64,000 nt of DNA from Primorskyibacter flagellatus (lineage in GTDB: Bacteria; Pseudomonadota; Alphaproteobacteria; Rhodobacterales; Rhodobacteraceae): assembly GCF_900176485.1 (NCBI RefSeq), contig NZ_FWYD01000011.1:1-64000 (forward strand), in the 5' to 3' direction. The notes beneath the pieces were generated by a model. The model saw only the letters and a program-made list of their open reading frames with translations. It had not been told where the DNA came from and ran no database searches. Positions 53,571 to 63,010 of this stretch are shown in pieces. A program made the position numbers and the translations under genes. How positions within the stretch are numbered: position 1 is the stretch's first letter; each line of letters begins with the position of its first letter.

Positions 53571-54926
53571 TCAGCCGTAAACCAGCCTTGGCAGCCATGT
53601 GATGATCTGCGGGAAGACCATGCAGAGCACCAGGCCGACAATCTGTAGGAACAGGAAGGGCAGCGCGGATTTGAAGATATCGGTCATCGGGATGTAATCA
53701 GGGGCGACGCCACGCAGGTAGAACAGCGCATAGCCAAAGGGCGGCGACAGAAAGCTCATCTGCATGTTCACCAGGTACAGCACACCGAACCACAGCACCA
53801 GATCGTCCGGACTGTCGAGGCCGAAGGCCTGCGCCCCCAGCACCTTGATGATCGGCACGAAGATCGGCACGCACAGCAACAAGATACCGACCCAGTCAAG
53901 GAACATCCCCAGAGCCACCAGCAGGATCTGCATCAGGATCAGGATGCCCCACGGGCCAAGCCCGGTCGCGGCAAGCGATTCCTGAACGAATTGCTGCCCG
54001 CCTTCCAGCACATACAGCCCGACAAAGATCGTCGCGCCGAACATGATCCAGATCACCATGGCCGACGCCTTAAGCGTGGTGGTGCAGGCTTCTCTGATCG
54101 TCGGCCAATCCAGTTTGCGGTGGATCGCCGCCACGATGAAGGCGCCGAATGTGCCGATGCCTGCGGCCTCCACCGGGGTGGCCACGCCCGTGAAGATGAT
54201 CCCCAGCACGACAACAACGAGCGTGATCGGCGCAGCCATCTTGCCGACAAGCTGCACCTTTTCCGCATTGGACACCCGTTCCTCTACCGGGATGGCCGGG
54301 CCAAGCGCGGGATTGATATAGGACCGTATCACCACATAAGCGATATACATCCCCGACAGAAGCAGGCCCGGAATCACCGCGCCGATGAACAGCTCGCCCA
54401 CCGATTGTTCAGCCACCACGGCGTAGATGATGGCAAGGATCGAGGGCGGGATCAGAATGCCCAACGTGCCCCCCGCCATGATCGAGCCCATGGCGATCTT
54501 CGGATCGTAGTGGCGCTTCAGCATCGCGGGCAAGGCAATGATGCCCATCGTCACCACCGCTGCCCCGATCACGCCGACCATCGCGGCCAGGATGGTAGAG
54601 GCGATGATCGTGGCCGCCGCCAGACCGCCTTTCAGCCCGCCCATGACCTTGTAGATCACGTCGAACATGTCGTTGATGATGCCTGCCCTTTCCAGCATCG
54701 CCGCCATGAAAATGAACAGCGGAATGGCCGAAAGCTGATAATTCGTCATCAGCGGGAAGATGCGGCTTGGCACGATGTTCAGCGCCCGAGCGTCACCCAG
54801 GATAAACAGGAACACGCAGGCCAGACCACCCGTCACGAAGGCCAGCGGCAAGCCGGCCATGAGAAGCGCCAGAAGGCTGCCGAACATGATCAGCGTCAGC
54901 CAGGCGATGTCGATTTCTATACCCAT
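53571..54926 (-). CDS. dctM: TRAP transporter large permease, DctM type
   Basis: A 451-residue membrane protein with about twelve helices. It carries ITTM family marks: LPLAFVTGGLACVFL (about 26-40), MAGGTLGILIPPSILAIIYA (about 150-169) and the second PP-type repeat SFLSPPFGYALFYL (about 393-406). It forms the sodium-coupled translocation path. The start lies three bases after the small permease stop, in the order DctP-DctQ-DctM. The relatively large size and the DctP type resemble 2-oxo acid transporters, but the substrate is unproven. Confidence 0.92.
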   Translation of the reverse strand: MGIEIDIAWLTLIMFGSLLALLMAGLPLAFVTGGLACVFLFILGDARALNIVPSRIFPLMTNYQLSAIPLFIFMAAMLERAGIINDMFDVIYKVMGGLKGGLAAATIIASTILAAMVGVIGAAVVTMGIIALPAMLKRHYDPKIAMGSIMAGGTLGILIPPSILAIIYAVVAEQSVGELFIGAVIPGLLLSGMYIAYVVIRSYINPALGPAIPVEERVSNAEKVQLVGKMAAPITLVVVVLGIIFTGVATPVEAAGIGTFGAFIVAAIHRKLDWPTIREACTTTLKASAMVIWIMFGATIFVGLYVLEGGQQFVQESLAATGLGPWGILILMQILLVALGMFLDWVGILLLCVPIFVPIIKVLGAQAFGLDSPDDLVLWFGVLYLVNMQMSFLSPPFGYALFYLRGVAPDYIPMTDIFKSALPFLFLQIVGLVLCMVFPQIITWLPRLVYG

Positions 54927-54929
54927 GCC

Positions 54930-56243
54930 TCAGTTCCCCCGCGCGATTTCACGGATGTCTTTGGACAGCTTGGAGACACCTTGCAGCACCAGCAGCAGGC
55001 CCCCGATCACCATCACCCATTTCATTGGCCAAAGTGGCACTTCCCATTCGTTGAAGCTGATCTCGCCCCAGCGGATGTTTGGGTCGCTCCACTGGTTCGC
55101 ACCGAACCCGCTCAGCATCTCGCCAAAGCCGATCTGCCCACGCGCCCAGTCCGACAACACGGAATTGCCCGACGGCACAGCGATTGCGTCCATGGCAAAG
55201 ATCCACGACGTCACCAACAACGTGCCTGCGAAGATAAAGAAGAAGATCGAGGTCAGCAGATCGACCCAGGCCTTTTTCGGGCGCGTGAGCGGTGCGTAGA
55301 AAATATCGACGCGCACATGGCTTTCGGTCAGCATCGCATATGACCCTGCAATCAGGTATTGCATGCCGAACATCAGGTACATTGCCTCATGCGCCCAGTT
55401 GGTGGGGCTGTTGAAAACGTAGCGGGCAATCACCTCGTAATAGTAGACAAAAACCGCGATCACCGCCCAGTAGGCGACAAATTCACCGCAGAACAGCGAC
55501 AACCGGTCAATCCAGTTCTCGGCGTATTCGGCGTCTTTCTTCGGGGCCTCGGCAGCCTCTGCCGCAGCGAGGGCGGCTTCGGTTTCGCTCATCTCTTCAT
55601 GCGCGGGCAGCTTGTCATTTGCGTTTCGCACCAAAGAGGGCATCAAAATCATGTCAATCAGCAACAACGCCAGGATCAGATACAGCGCGTAACCTCCCGC
55701 ATCGTCCCAAAAAGCGCGCGTCCTTGCCGCCTCGTCCCGCTGGGGCGCTTTCTCTTCCAAGGTATTGCGAGCGGCTTCAAGCCGCGCTTCGCCCTTGGAA
55801 ATCGTATCCTGCGCACGGGTCAGGCGACGCTCGGCAGATTTCTGCGTGAAAGACCCGGCTTCGGCAGCATCATAGGTGGCCTGAAGCTCTTCCAGATTGG
55901 CGCGCGCTTCATCGACGCGGGATTCTTCGCGATCCAATGTCCGTTCGGCCACACGCAATTCATTGGCAAAACCCGACAGGATGGTGCGGGCGTCCTGCGT
56001 CTGGCCATTGGCATACAGCACAAAAAGGAAGATCGGCAGATAGACCAACCCCCACATGTTCTTGAGATAAAACCGGTGCAGACCGATAATGCCGCCGGTG
56101 ACGGCGATCATGTAGCCCAACGGCAATGTATAGCGTTTTTCTTGCGGCTGCGGTCGGCGCGACAAGATCATCGCGACAATGGGAAAGACGATAAGCCCGA
56201 CCCAGTACAACCAATGCGGCAGCGTGAAGCTGAGCCCCGGCAT
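54930..56243 (-). CDS. TRAP small permease (DctQ) fused to an N-terminal TM2-like and coiled-coil module
   Basis: About 437 residues from the ATG at 56243, which has GGAG six bases upstream; ordinary DctQ proteins are 160-220. The N-terminal 75 residues hold a membrane helix and a TM2-like hairpin (TGGIIGLHRFYLKNMWGLVYL, about 49-69). A soluble coiled coil follows (about 90-170; ELRVAERTLDREE, ERRLTRAQDTISKGEARLEAA), then another helix. The last ~190 residues are a normal four-helix DctQ domain with FGMQYLIAGSYAMLTESHVRVDI. The extra module could anchor the transporter or sense envelope state. The fusion appears genuine, with no frameshift seen. Confidence 0.85.
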   Translation of the reverse strand: MPGLSFTLPHWLYWVGLIVFPIVAMILSRRPQPQEKRYTLPLGYMIAVTGGIIGLHRFYLKNMWGLVYLPIFLFVLYANGQTQDARTILSGFANELRVAERTLDREESRVDEARANLEELQATYDAAEAGSFTQKSAERRLTRAQDTISKGEARLEAARNTLEEKAPQRDEAARTRAFWDDAGGYALYLILALLLIDMILMPSLVRNANDKLPAHEEMSETEAALAAAEAAEAPKKDAEYAENWIDRLSLFCGEFVAYWAVIAVFVYYYEVIARYVFNSPTNWAHEAMYLMFGMQYLIAGSYAMLTESHVRVDIFYAPLTRPKKAWVDLLTSIFFFIFAGTLLVTSWIFAMDAIAVPSGNSVLSDWARGQIGFGEMLSGFGANQWSDPNIRWGEISFNEWEVPLWPMKWVMVIGGLLLVLQGVSKLSKDIREIARGN

Positions 56244-56320
56244 TAAATTCTCCATGGCTGTCAGAGACAAAAAGTGCCGTCCGGAATGGTCCGGACGGCG
56301 ACAAAGACATGTTCAAACGG

Positions 56321-57418
56321 TCAGAGCTTCAGCTCTAGCCCCTCGGTCAGCGCCGGATCCACATAGCCAAGCGATCCGGACTGCATGTACTTTAGCTGGA
56401 TGTCGAATATCCGTGCCGCCTGCGGATCACGGTTGGCGTAGTCGAACCAGATTGGCACGGCGACTTCGGTCATCAACTCCACATCGTCCTGAGACAGGCG
56501 GGTCACTTCGGTACCATCGGCCTCGAATTTGGCCCATGCTTCCTGATCGGCAGCCTGGATGGCGGCGTGATGCATGTCTGAATAGACGTGGGTTTCCATT
56601 TCGACGAATTGCTTCATCTCTGGCGACAGCGCCTCCCACGCGGCCTGCCCCACGGTGATGTCCATGATGTCGACGGGCTGGTAGAGCGACATGAAACCGG
56701 GCGGTCCCATGACGATGTAATCGGTGACCTGGCTGAAGCCGAGCGCGTAGTTCACCGCGGGCCCCACATAATCGGCCACGTCGATCGTGCCTTTTTCCAG
56801 CGCCGGGAAAATCTCGGACCCCGGCAGAACCGTGGTCTCGGCGCCGATGGCGGTGAAGATCTCGGCGACCATGCCGCCCGGCAGGCGCATCTTGCGGCCC
56901 GCGAAATCGTCAATCGACCGGATCGGCACCTTGGAGTGGATGATGTTTGGGCCGTGATGCACGGGACCGACGAAATGCATGCCCTGCGCTGCGTAAAGTT
57001 CGCGCGCAATGTCGATGCCACCGAGGCCATAGTAAAACACATCAAATTCATGCGGGTTGCGCAGGCCCAGAGGGATGGAGGTCAGAAACGTCGCGGCCGG
57101 AATGATGCCTTGCGCGTAGATGGTGAAAGGATTCACCGCATCCAGAACACCGTTCTTGACCGCATCGAAAAGCTGAAAATCGCCAACCACGTCGTTTGCA
57201 CCGAAGGGTTGAAACGCCAATTCGCCACCGGTCTTGTCGGCGATAGAGGCGCACCAGTCCTTGAATATCTGAAGACCAGCGCCACCGGGCCAGCTTGTCT
57301 GGATTTTCCAGGTCGTGCCATGAGACGCTGCCGTGGCAATATGCGGAGCGGCGAGCACCGTCGCACCTGCGCCCGCAAAAGCCCGCAACGCATTGCGCCG
57401 AGTGGTGATCTTGTTCAT
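56321..57418 (-). CDS. TRAP transporter DctP-type solute-binding protein, TakP-like
   Basis: A 365-residue periplasmic receptor. The N-terminus has a twin-arginine-like start, TTRRNALRAFAGAG, then a hydrophobic stretch and AHG cleavage region (about 1-32). The family core includes WKIQTSWPGGAGLQIF (about 36-51), the GRKMRLPGG segment whose Arg usually binds the carboxylate, and GSEIFPALEKGTIDVADYVGPAVNY (about 200-224). This last region is like the Rhodobacter 2-oxo acid receptor TakP. A keto- or hydroxy-acid ligand is likely but not proven. It heads the DctPQM operon; GGGAGG lies upstream of the ATG. Confidence 0.88.
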   Translation of the reverse strand: MNKITTRRNALRAFAGAGATVLAAPHIATAASHGTTWKIQTSWPGGAGLQIFKDWCASIADKTGGELAFQPFGANDVVGDFQLFDAVKNGVLDAVNPFTIYAQGIIPAATFLTSIPLGLRNPHEFDVFYYGLGGIDIARELYAAQGMHFVGPVHHGPNIIHSKVPIRSIDDFAGRKMRLPGGMVAEIFTAIGAETTVLPGSEIFPALEKGTIDVADYVGPAVNYALGFSQVTDYIVMGPPGFMSLYQPVDIMDITVGQAAWEALSPEMKQFVEMETHVYSDMHHAAIQAADQEAWAKFEADGTEVTRLSQDDVELMTEVAVPIWFDYANRDPQAARIFDIQLKYMQSGSLGYVDPALTEGLELKL

Positions 57419-57861
57419 GTTTTTGTCCTCCCTTACATGCGCCGAGGGCCATTTTTTACAGATGGCTCATCCCGACATGCCCTAGGTTAGCGGCAACGGT
57501 CTAAATTGGTAAAGTTATTTCTCCACCTCATTGCAAGTTTATCGGCACCCGCATTCAAGAACATTCATCTTCCATTCTCTCGGCCACGACATGTCAGTGA
57601 GGGTCAAGCGTTTGACAAAAAATGTATTTTTAATCGATCATTTCCCGGTCGCCCGACACCGGGTAACTGACAGCGTCGATCTAGCAAACCGTCGGGCCAG
57701 CGCGCCTTGGCACTATTGCCGCCGCCGGACATATGAACTGAATCCTATCGCTGTCGAAGCAGGGAATGATCCTTCGGCAAATTACCGGCGTGCAAAAGAA
57801 ATGCGCTGCCGGGAGTTCATCCCCGGCAGCGCAGCATTTTCAGGTCAGGCAGCCTACAGGT
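57419..57861. other. Intergenic region between TRAP operon and helicase gene
   Basis: About 440 bases with no convincing gene. The left end holds the TRAP operon promoter and leader. The right end holds the terminator of the minus-strand helicase (57805-57830). The middle is AT-richer (57490-57640), and nothing was recognised in it. Confidence 0.45.
57805..57830 (-). terminator. Terminator of the DEAD-box helicase gene
   Basis: GCTGCCGGG and CCCGGCAGC form a nine-pair stem with an eight-base loop. On the minus strand it is followed by GCATTTCTTTTG. It lies 31 bases after the helicase stop. Confidence 0.85.
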
Positions 57862-59109
57862 TCAGGCAGCGCGACGGCGTTGACGACCGCCACCATTGCC
57901 ACCGTTCCCCCCACCGCCACCGCCGGAACGGCGACGACGCTGGTTGGAATTTGGCTTGGGTTTCTCACCGCGGACAGGCTCCCACGGGCGGCCAGACGCC
58001 ACGGGAATTGTCAGCTTCATAATTTTCTGGATCGCCTTCAATTCGCCCATCTCGTCCGGGGCGCAGAAGGCCACCGCGCGGCCTGAGGCCCCGGCGCGCG
58101 CAGTCCGGCCAATACGGTGGACATAATTGTCGGGCACGTTCGGCAGATCGAAGTTGTAGACATGGCGCACAGCCGGAATATCCAGACCACGGGCCGCAAC
58201 ATCGGTGGCCACAAGCACCTTGATCTTGCCATCGCGGAACGATTGAAGCGCGCGATCGCGCTGTCCCTGGCTTTTGTTGCCGTGGATCGCAGCCGCAGAG
58301 TAACCCGCCTTGTCCAGCGTCTTCAGCAGCCGGTCGGCACCGTGTTTGGTGCGGGTAAAGACCAGCGCCAGTTCTTCACGGTGGACATCCAACTGCTCCA
58401 CAAGGAAAGACGGCTTTTCAGCCTTCGCCACGAAGTGGATGCATTGATCGATCTTGTCGGCTGCCTTGCCCGGAGGCGAGACCTGCACCTTGACCGGATT
58501 GGTCAGATAGCCCGCTGACAGCTCTTCCATCTGTTTCGGCATCGTGGCCGAAAACAACATGGATTGACGCTGTTTGGACAGATGCGGCGTAATCCGGCGC
58601 AATGCGTGGATAAAGCCCATGTCCAGCATCTGATCAGCCTCGTCCAGCACCAGAAAACGTGCCTTGGACAGATCCAACGCGCGGCGGTCCAAAAGGTCGA
58701 TCAGGCGGCCCGGCGTGGCAATCAGCAGGTCGGTGCCGCGCGCCAGACGGTTGATCTGCGCGTTGATCGACGCGCCACCCACAACGATATTCACCTTGAT
58801 CGGCGTGCCATCCGTCAGGGTCTTCAAGGTTGCGGCGATCTGGTTGACCAGCTCGCGGGTCGGGGCCAACACCAATCCGCGCACGGTCTTGGGGGCAGGC
58901 TTGCCTGGCTCTGCCAACATTGCGGTGACCAGCGGCAGGCCGAAAGCGGCGGTCTTGCCGGTGCCTGTCTGGGCAAGGCCCATCACGTCGCGGCCTTGCA
59001 GGGCCTCGGGGATCGCGCCGGCCTGGATCGGCGTGGGCGTATCCAGCCCTAGGTCGGCAAGTCGTTTCAGCAGTTGGGCCGGCAGGCCCATTGATTCAAA
59101 AGTCGTCAA
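57862..59109 (-). CDS. rhlE: DEAD-box RNA helicase, RhlE-like
   Basis: About 415 residues from a TTG at 59109, chosen because AAGGA lies six bases upstream and the protein then begins at the usual family start (MTTFESMGLP). It has the Q motif TPTPIQ, Walker A AQTGTGKTAAF (about 46-56), PTRELVNQI, DEAD in VLDEADQMLD, SAT in LFSATMPKQ, and HRIGRTARAG motif VI. The C-terminal tail is Gly/Asn/Arg-rich (GGGGNGGNGGG then RQRRRAA), an RGG-like RNA-binding end. RhlE helicases act in ribosome assembly and RNA decay. It has its own terminator. Confidence 0.9.
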   Translation of the reverse strand: MTTFESMGLPAQLLKRLADLGLDTPTPIQAGAIPEALQGRDVMGLAQTGTGKTAAFGLPLVTAMLAEPGKPAPKTVRGLVLAPTRELVNQIAATLKTLTDGTPIKVNIVVGGASINAQINRLARGTDLLIATPGRLIDLLDRRALDLSKARFLVLDEADQMLDMGFIHALRRITPHLSKQRQSMLFSATMPKQMEELSAGYLTNPVKVQVSPPGKAADKIDQCIHFVAKAEKPSFLVEQLDVHREELALVFTRTKHGADRLLKTLDKAGYSAAAIHGNKSQGQRDRALQSFRDGKIKVLVATDVAARGLDIPAVRHVYNFDLPNVPDNYVHRIGRTARAGASGRAVAFCAPDEMGELKAIQKIMKLTIPVASGRPWEPVRGEKPKPNSNQRRRRSGGGGGGNGGNGGGRQRRRAA

Positions 59110-59524
59110 GGAAAATCCTTCTCTGGCCACGCGACATGCGCAGCCGTGGTCGGGCACGCATTGGCACCCTCATGGTGGTCGGAGACAAAACCGGCGGCCG
59201 GGCCGATTGCCCGCCTGCCCTTCAACTCCGCTGCCCCATGCGTGATCGTGGAAGCATTCCCGTTACTCCGATCAGGGGCACCAACAAGGGGCGCGGCCCG
59301 TCCTGCTCACGCGGCAGGGAGTAGCGTTGGCATGCATATGCGCTGGCAGGCCCCTAAAGTCAACCCGCCCTACCCACGTCACGTCCTGACCGTGACCTGC
59401 CTTCCACCCGGCCCGCCTTTACCCTGCCAGGCCGACGAAAGGTCGCGCCGCAATGTCAAATTTAGGCTTGGCCCATGGCGGAGGTATTCGTTAAACGTCG
59501 AGGCCACGAAACCGGAGACCGCGG
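59110..59524. other. Divergent intergenic region between helicase and Fur-family gene
   Basis: About 415 bases without a convincing ORF. It must contain the promoters of both genes and the long helicase leader. Small palindromes such as GGCATGCATATGCGC (59330-59344) are present, but no known operator or riboswitch is recognised. Confidence 0.4.
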
Positions 59525-59947
59525 ATGGCCGACACGATCATCGAACGCTGCGAGGCCAAGGGCCTGCGCATGACCGACCAGCGCAGGACCATTGCGCAGG
59601 TGCTGGAAGAAGCGACCGATCATCCGGACGTCGAGGAACTGTACGCGCGCGCCAGCGCACGCGACGCCGCAATCTCGATCGCGACGGTCTATCGCACGGT
59701 GAAGCTGTTCGAAGAGGCGGGCATTCTGGAACGGCTGGAATTCGGCGATGGCCGCGCCCGGTACGAAGACGCAGAGCGCGAGCACCATGACCATCTGATC
59801 GACATGCAGTCCGGCGAAGTGATCGAATTCGTCGACCCCGAGATCGAGGCGCTTCAGGAAAAGATTGCGGAAAAGCTGGGCTACCGGCTGAAAGGCCACC
59901 GGATGGAGCTTTATGGCGTGCCCATCACCCCGCGCGCGCGCCGCTGA
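59525..59947 (+). CDS. fur: Fur family transcriptional regulator
   Basis: A 140-residue metal-responsive repressor. The winged-helix domain spans CEAKGLRMTDQRRTIAQVLEE through ISIATVYRTVKLFEEAG, the recognition helix (about 50-66). The dimerisation domain has the metal-binding EHHDHLIDMQSGEVIEFVD (about 85-103). It lacks the C-terminal CxxC zinc site of E. coli Fur. In Rhodobacterales and rhizobia such proteins can act as Mur (manganese) rather than iron regulators. The HHDH cluster does not fit the haem-binding Irr motif. GGAGA upstream supports this start. Confidence 0.88.
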   Translation: MADTIIERCEAKGLRMTDQRRTIAQVLEEATDHPDVEELYARASARDAAISIATVYRTVKLFEEAGILERLEFGDGRARYEDAEREHHDHLIDMQSGEVIEFVDPEIEALQEKIAEKLGYRLKGHRMELYGVPITPRARR

Positions 59948-60060
59948 CCCTGTGCTCTGACGCAGGTTGGTCTGTGCGCTCAACAACACTGGTCATTCGC
60001 GGGACGCTGAATTAGGTCCAAACCAACCGCACCCATAAACCAACAGGAAAAGAGCCCGCC

Positions 60061-60957
60061 ATGCCTCTGCGCGCGATCATGCTGATGGTTCTGGGGATGG
60101 CCTTCCTGGCGCTCAGCGACATGTTCATCAAGCTGGCAGCCGCACGGATACCGGTGGGTCAGGTCATGGTGATGCTCAGCCTCGGCGGCACGACGGTCTT
60201 TTATATTGTCGCGCGCATACAACGCGTCCCGATCTTCACCAAGACAGCGCTGCAAAAGCTTGTTCTGATGCGCAACGGAATGGAGATGATGGGCGGTCTG
60301 GGCATGGTTCTGGGCATTGCCCTGGTGCCGCTTTCGCTTGTCGCGGTCATCATGCAGGCCACGCCGCTGCTGGTCACGCTGGGTGCTGCGCTGCTGCTGC
60401 ATGAACCGGTAGGCTGGCGGCGTTGGGCGGCCATTTTTGTGGGTCTGCTGGGCATGTTGCTGGTCGTGCGGCCGGGTTTTGAGGGCTTCGCGCCTGCGAC
60501 GCTTTTCGTTGTTATGGGCGTCGTGGGACTGGCGATGCGCGATCTGGTAACGCGCATGGCACCTGTCCATATCCCCTCGATCGCGCTGTCCACCTGGGGG
60601 TTCGGCGCGACCATTCCCGTGGGTGCCTTGCTGTTGCTGATCCAGGGCGATGTCCCGGTAATTGACGTCATGGCGCTGGCACAGGTTGGCGGTGCGGTGC
60701 TGGTCACGACCTCCGGATACTACGCCGTGACGGCGGCAATGCGTCTGGCGCCTGCCTCGACCGTTGCGCCGTTCCGCTATTCGCGGCTGGTCTTCACTAT
60801 GAGCGTCGGCATCCTGATTTTCGGCGATATGCCCGACACCCTGACCCTGATCGGGGCTGCGATCATCATTGCATCGGGGCTTTACTCTTTCCTGCGCGAA
60901 CGGCGGCTGGCCAGAGATCCCTTGATCGAGGCGCGGATAACCTCGCAAATGCCCTGA
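60061..60957 (+). CDS. DMT superfamily (EamA) transporter
   Basis: A 298-residue protein with ten membrane helices made of two EamA repeats. The first contains AFLALSDMFIKLAAARIPVGQVM and ALLLHEPVGWRRWAAIFVGLLGMLLVVRPG (about 104-135). The second contains APFRYSRLVFTMSVGILIFGDMPDTLTLIGAAIIIASGLY. The E-P pairs in the EPVGWRRW-type segments are typical. Substrates in this family range from amino acids to other metabolites, and none can be assigned here. AGGAAAAGAG precedes the ATG. Confidence 0.87.
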   Translation: MPLRAIMLMVLGMAFLALSDMFIKLAAARIPVGQVMVMLSLGGTTVFYIVARIQRVPIFTKTALQKLVLMRNGMEMMGGLGMVLGIALVPLSLVAVIMQATPLLVTLGAALLLHEPVGWRRWAAIFVGLLGMLLVVRPGFEGFAPATLFVVMGVVGLAMRDLVTRMAPVHIPSIALSTWGFGATIPVGALLLLIQGDVPVIDVMALAQVGGAVLVTTSGYYAVTAAMRLAPASTVAPFRYSRLVFTMSVGILIFGDMPDTLTLIGAAIIIASGLYSFLRERRLARDPLIEARITSQMP

Positions 60958-61044
60958 CTGCCTGTGAAGGCTGTTCCGGCACACATGCAAGCAAGAGGTT
61001 AGCGCTAACGGTCGCAGTTTACTTTCCCCAACGAGATGCTATGA

Positions 61045-62355
<1,311 letters not shown>

Positions 62356-62422
62356 CCGGCGTTGCGTCGGCGCATGACAAAGGCCCCGTCCCGATCGGGG
62401 AGCCATTCCGAAGTTTAGAACA

Positions 62423-62459
62423 CGGGCGACAGGAAACTGTCGCCCGCTTTGCGTTTCAG
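62423..62459 (+). terminator. Hairpin terminator downstream of eno
   Basis: CGGGCGACAG (62423-62432) and CTGTCGCCCG (62437-62446) form a ten-pair stem with a GAAA tetraloop, followed by CTTTGCGTTT. A weaker CCCCG/CGGGG stem lies upstream near 62382-62402. Confidence 0.85.
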
Positions 62460-62699
62460 CCCGCCACGGGTCTTGACGTTTTGTCCATATCTGCGTGCCG
62501 TGAAACAGCCACAGTTGGTAGATCAGGCGGGTGAGGACGGTCGTCCCGCCGACGGTCTCGCTTCTTCCGGGTGGCTGTGTCGGGGGCGATCTCCCGTCCC
62601 GGCGATCGTTTCTTTTGCCCGTCATCGCCCGCTTGGGCCATGGGGGTCCGCATGGCACGCTTGCACCGATGGCGATGGGCATGTCGGCAAGCAGACGCA

Positions 62700-62970
62700 G
62701 CGGCGATTTCGAGTCCGTCCGCCTGCCGCGGGCCTTGCATGATTTTCGCATCACCAACCTCGCCGCTGCGGCAACGCAATACCGGATGACGCGTAATTCC
62801 GGCGAGGCCAAGAATTTTACCCGCGCCTTTGACAAGCTGTCCTTCACGGACGAGCCAGTCTGCTCGGAAATCGCGACCTATGTTGATCAGGTTTTTGGCA
62901 CCGAGATGCGTTTGATTTACGGCACGACGGAAATTGGCGTCACTATCGCCAACCGTCCCGGATTCTTGGG
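62700..62970 (+). pseudogene. Fragment of an AMP-forming acyl-CoA synthetase
   Basis: One reading frame here reads RITNLAAAATQYRM, then KLSFTDEP, IATYVDQVFG and RLIYGTTEIGVTIANRPG. The spacing and the YGTTEIG motif match the central ATP/AMP-binding part of acyl-CoA synthetases (about 80 residues of a roughly 550-residue enzyme). The N-terminal half and the C-terminal domain are absent, and there is no start codon with a ribosome-binding site. It is best read as the decayed remnant of a deleted gene. Confidence 0.6.
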
Positions 62971-63010
62971 AAGAACGATCGCCAGACTATACGCCGTCTT
63001 TGCCGCGCGA

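Larger units (their letters stand above)
62356..63010. other. Region behind eno: terminator, unassigned DNA and a gene fragment
   Basis: About 650 bases without an intact gene. It holds the eno hairpins (to 62459), about 240 bases in which I recognise nothing, and the acyl-CoA synthetase fragment near 62700-62970, which runs up to the stop of the deaminase-like gene. Confidence 0.5.

Noticed and set aside
53991-55343. 450-codon plus-strand frame opposite the TRAP permease genes
   Set aside because: The product is a His/Arg/Asp-rich string without folds, and it spans two real genes on the opposite strand.
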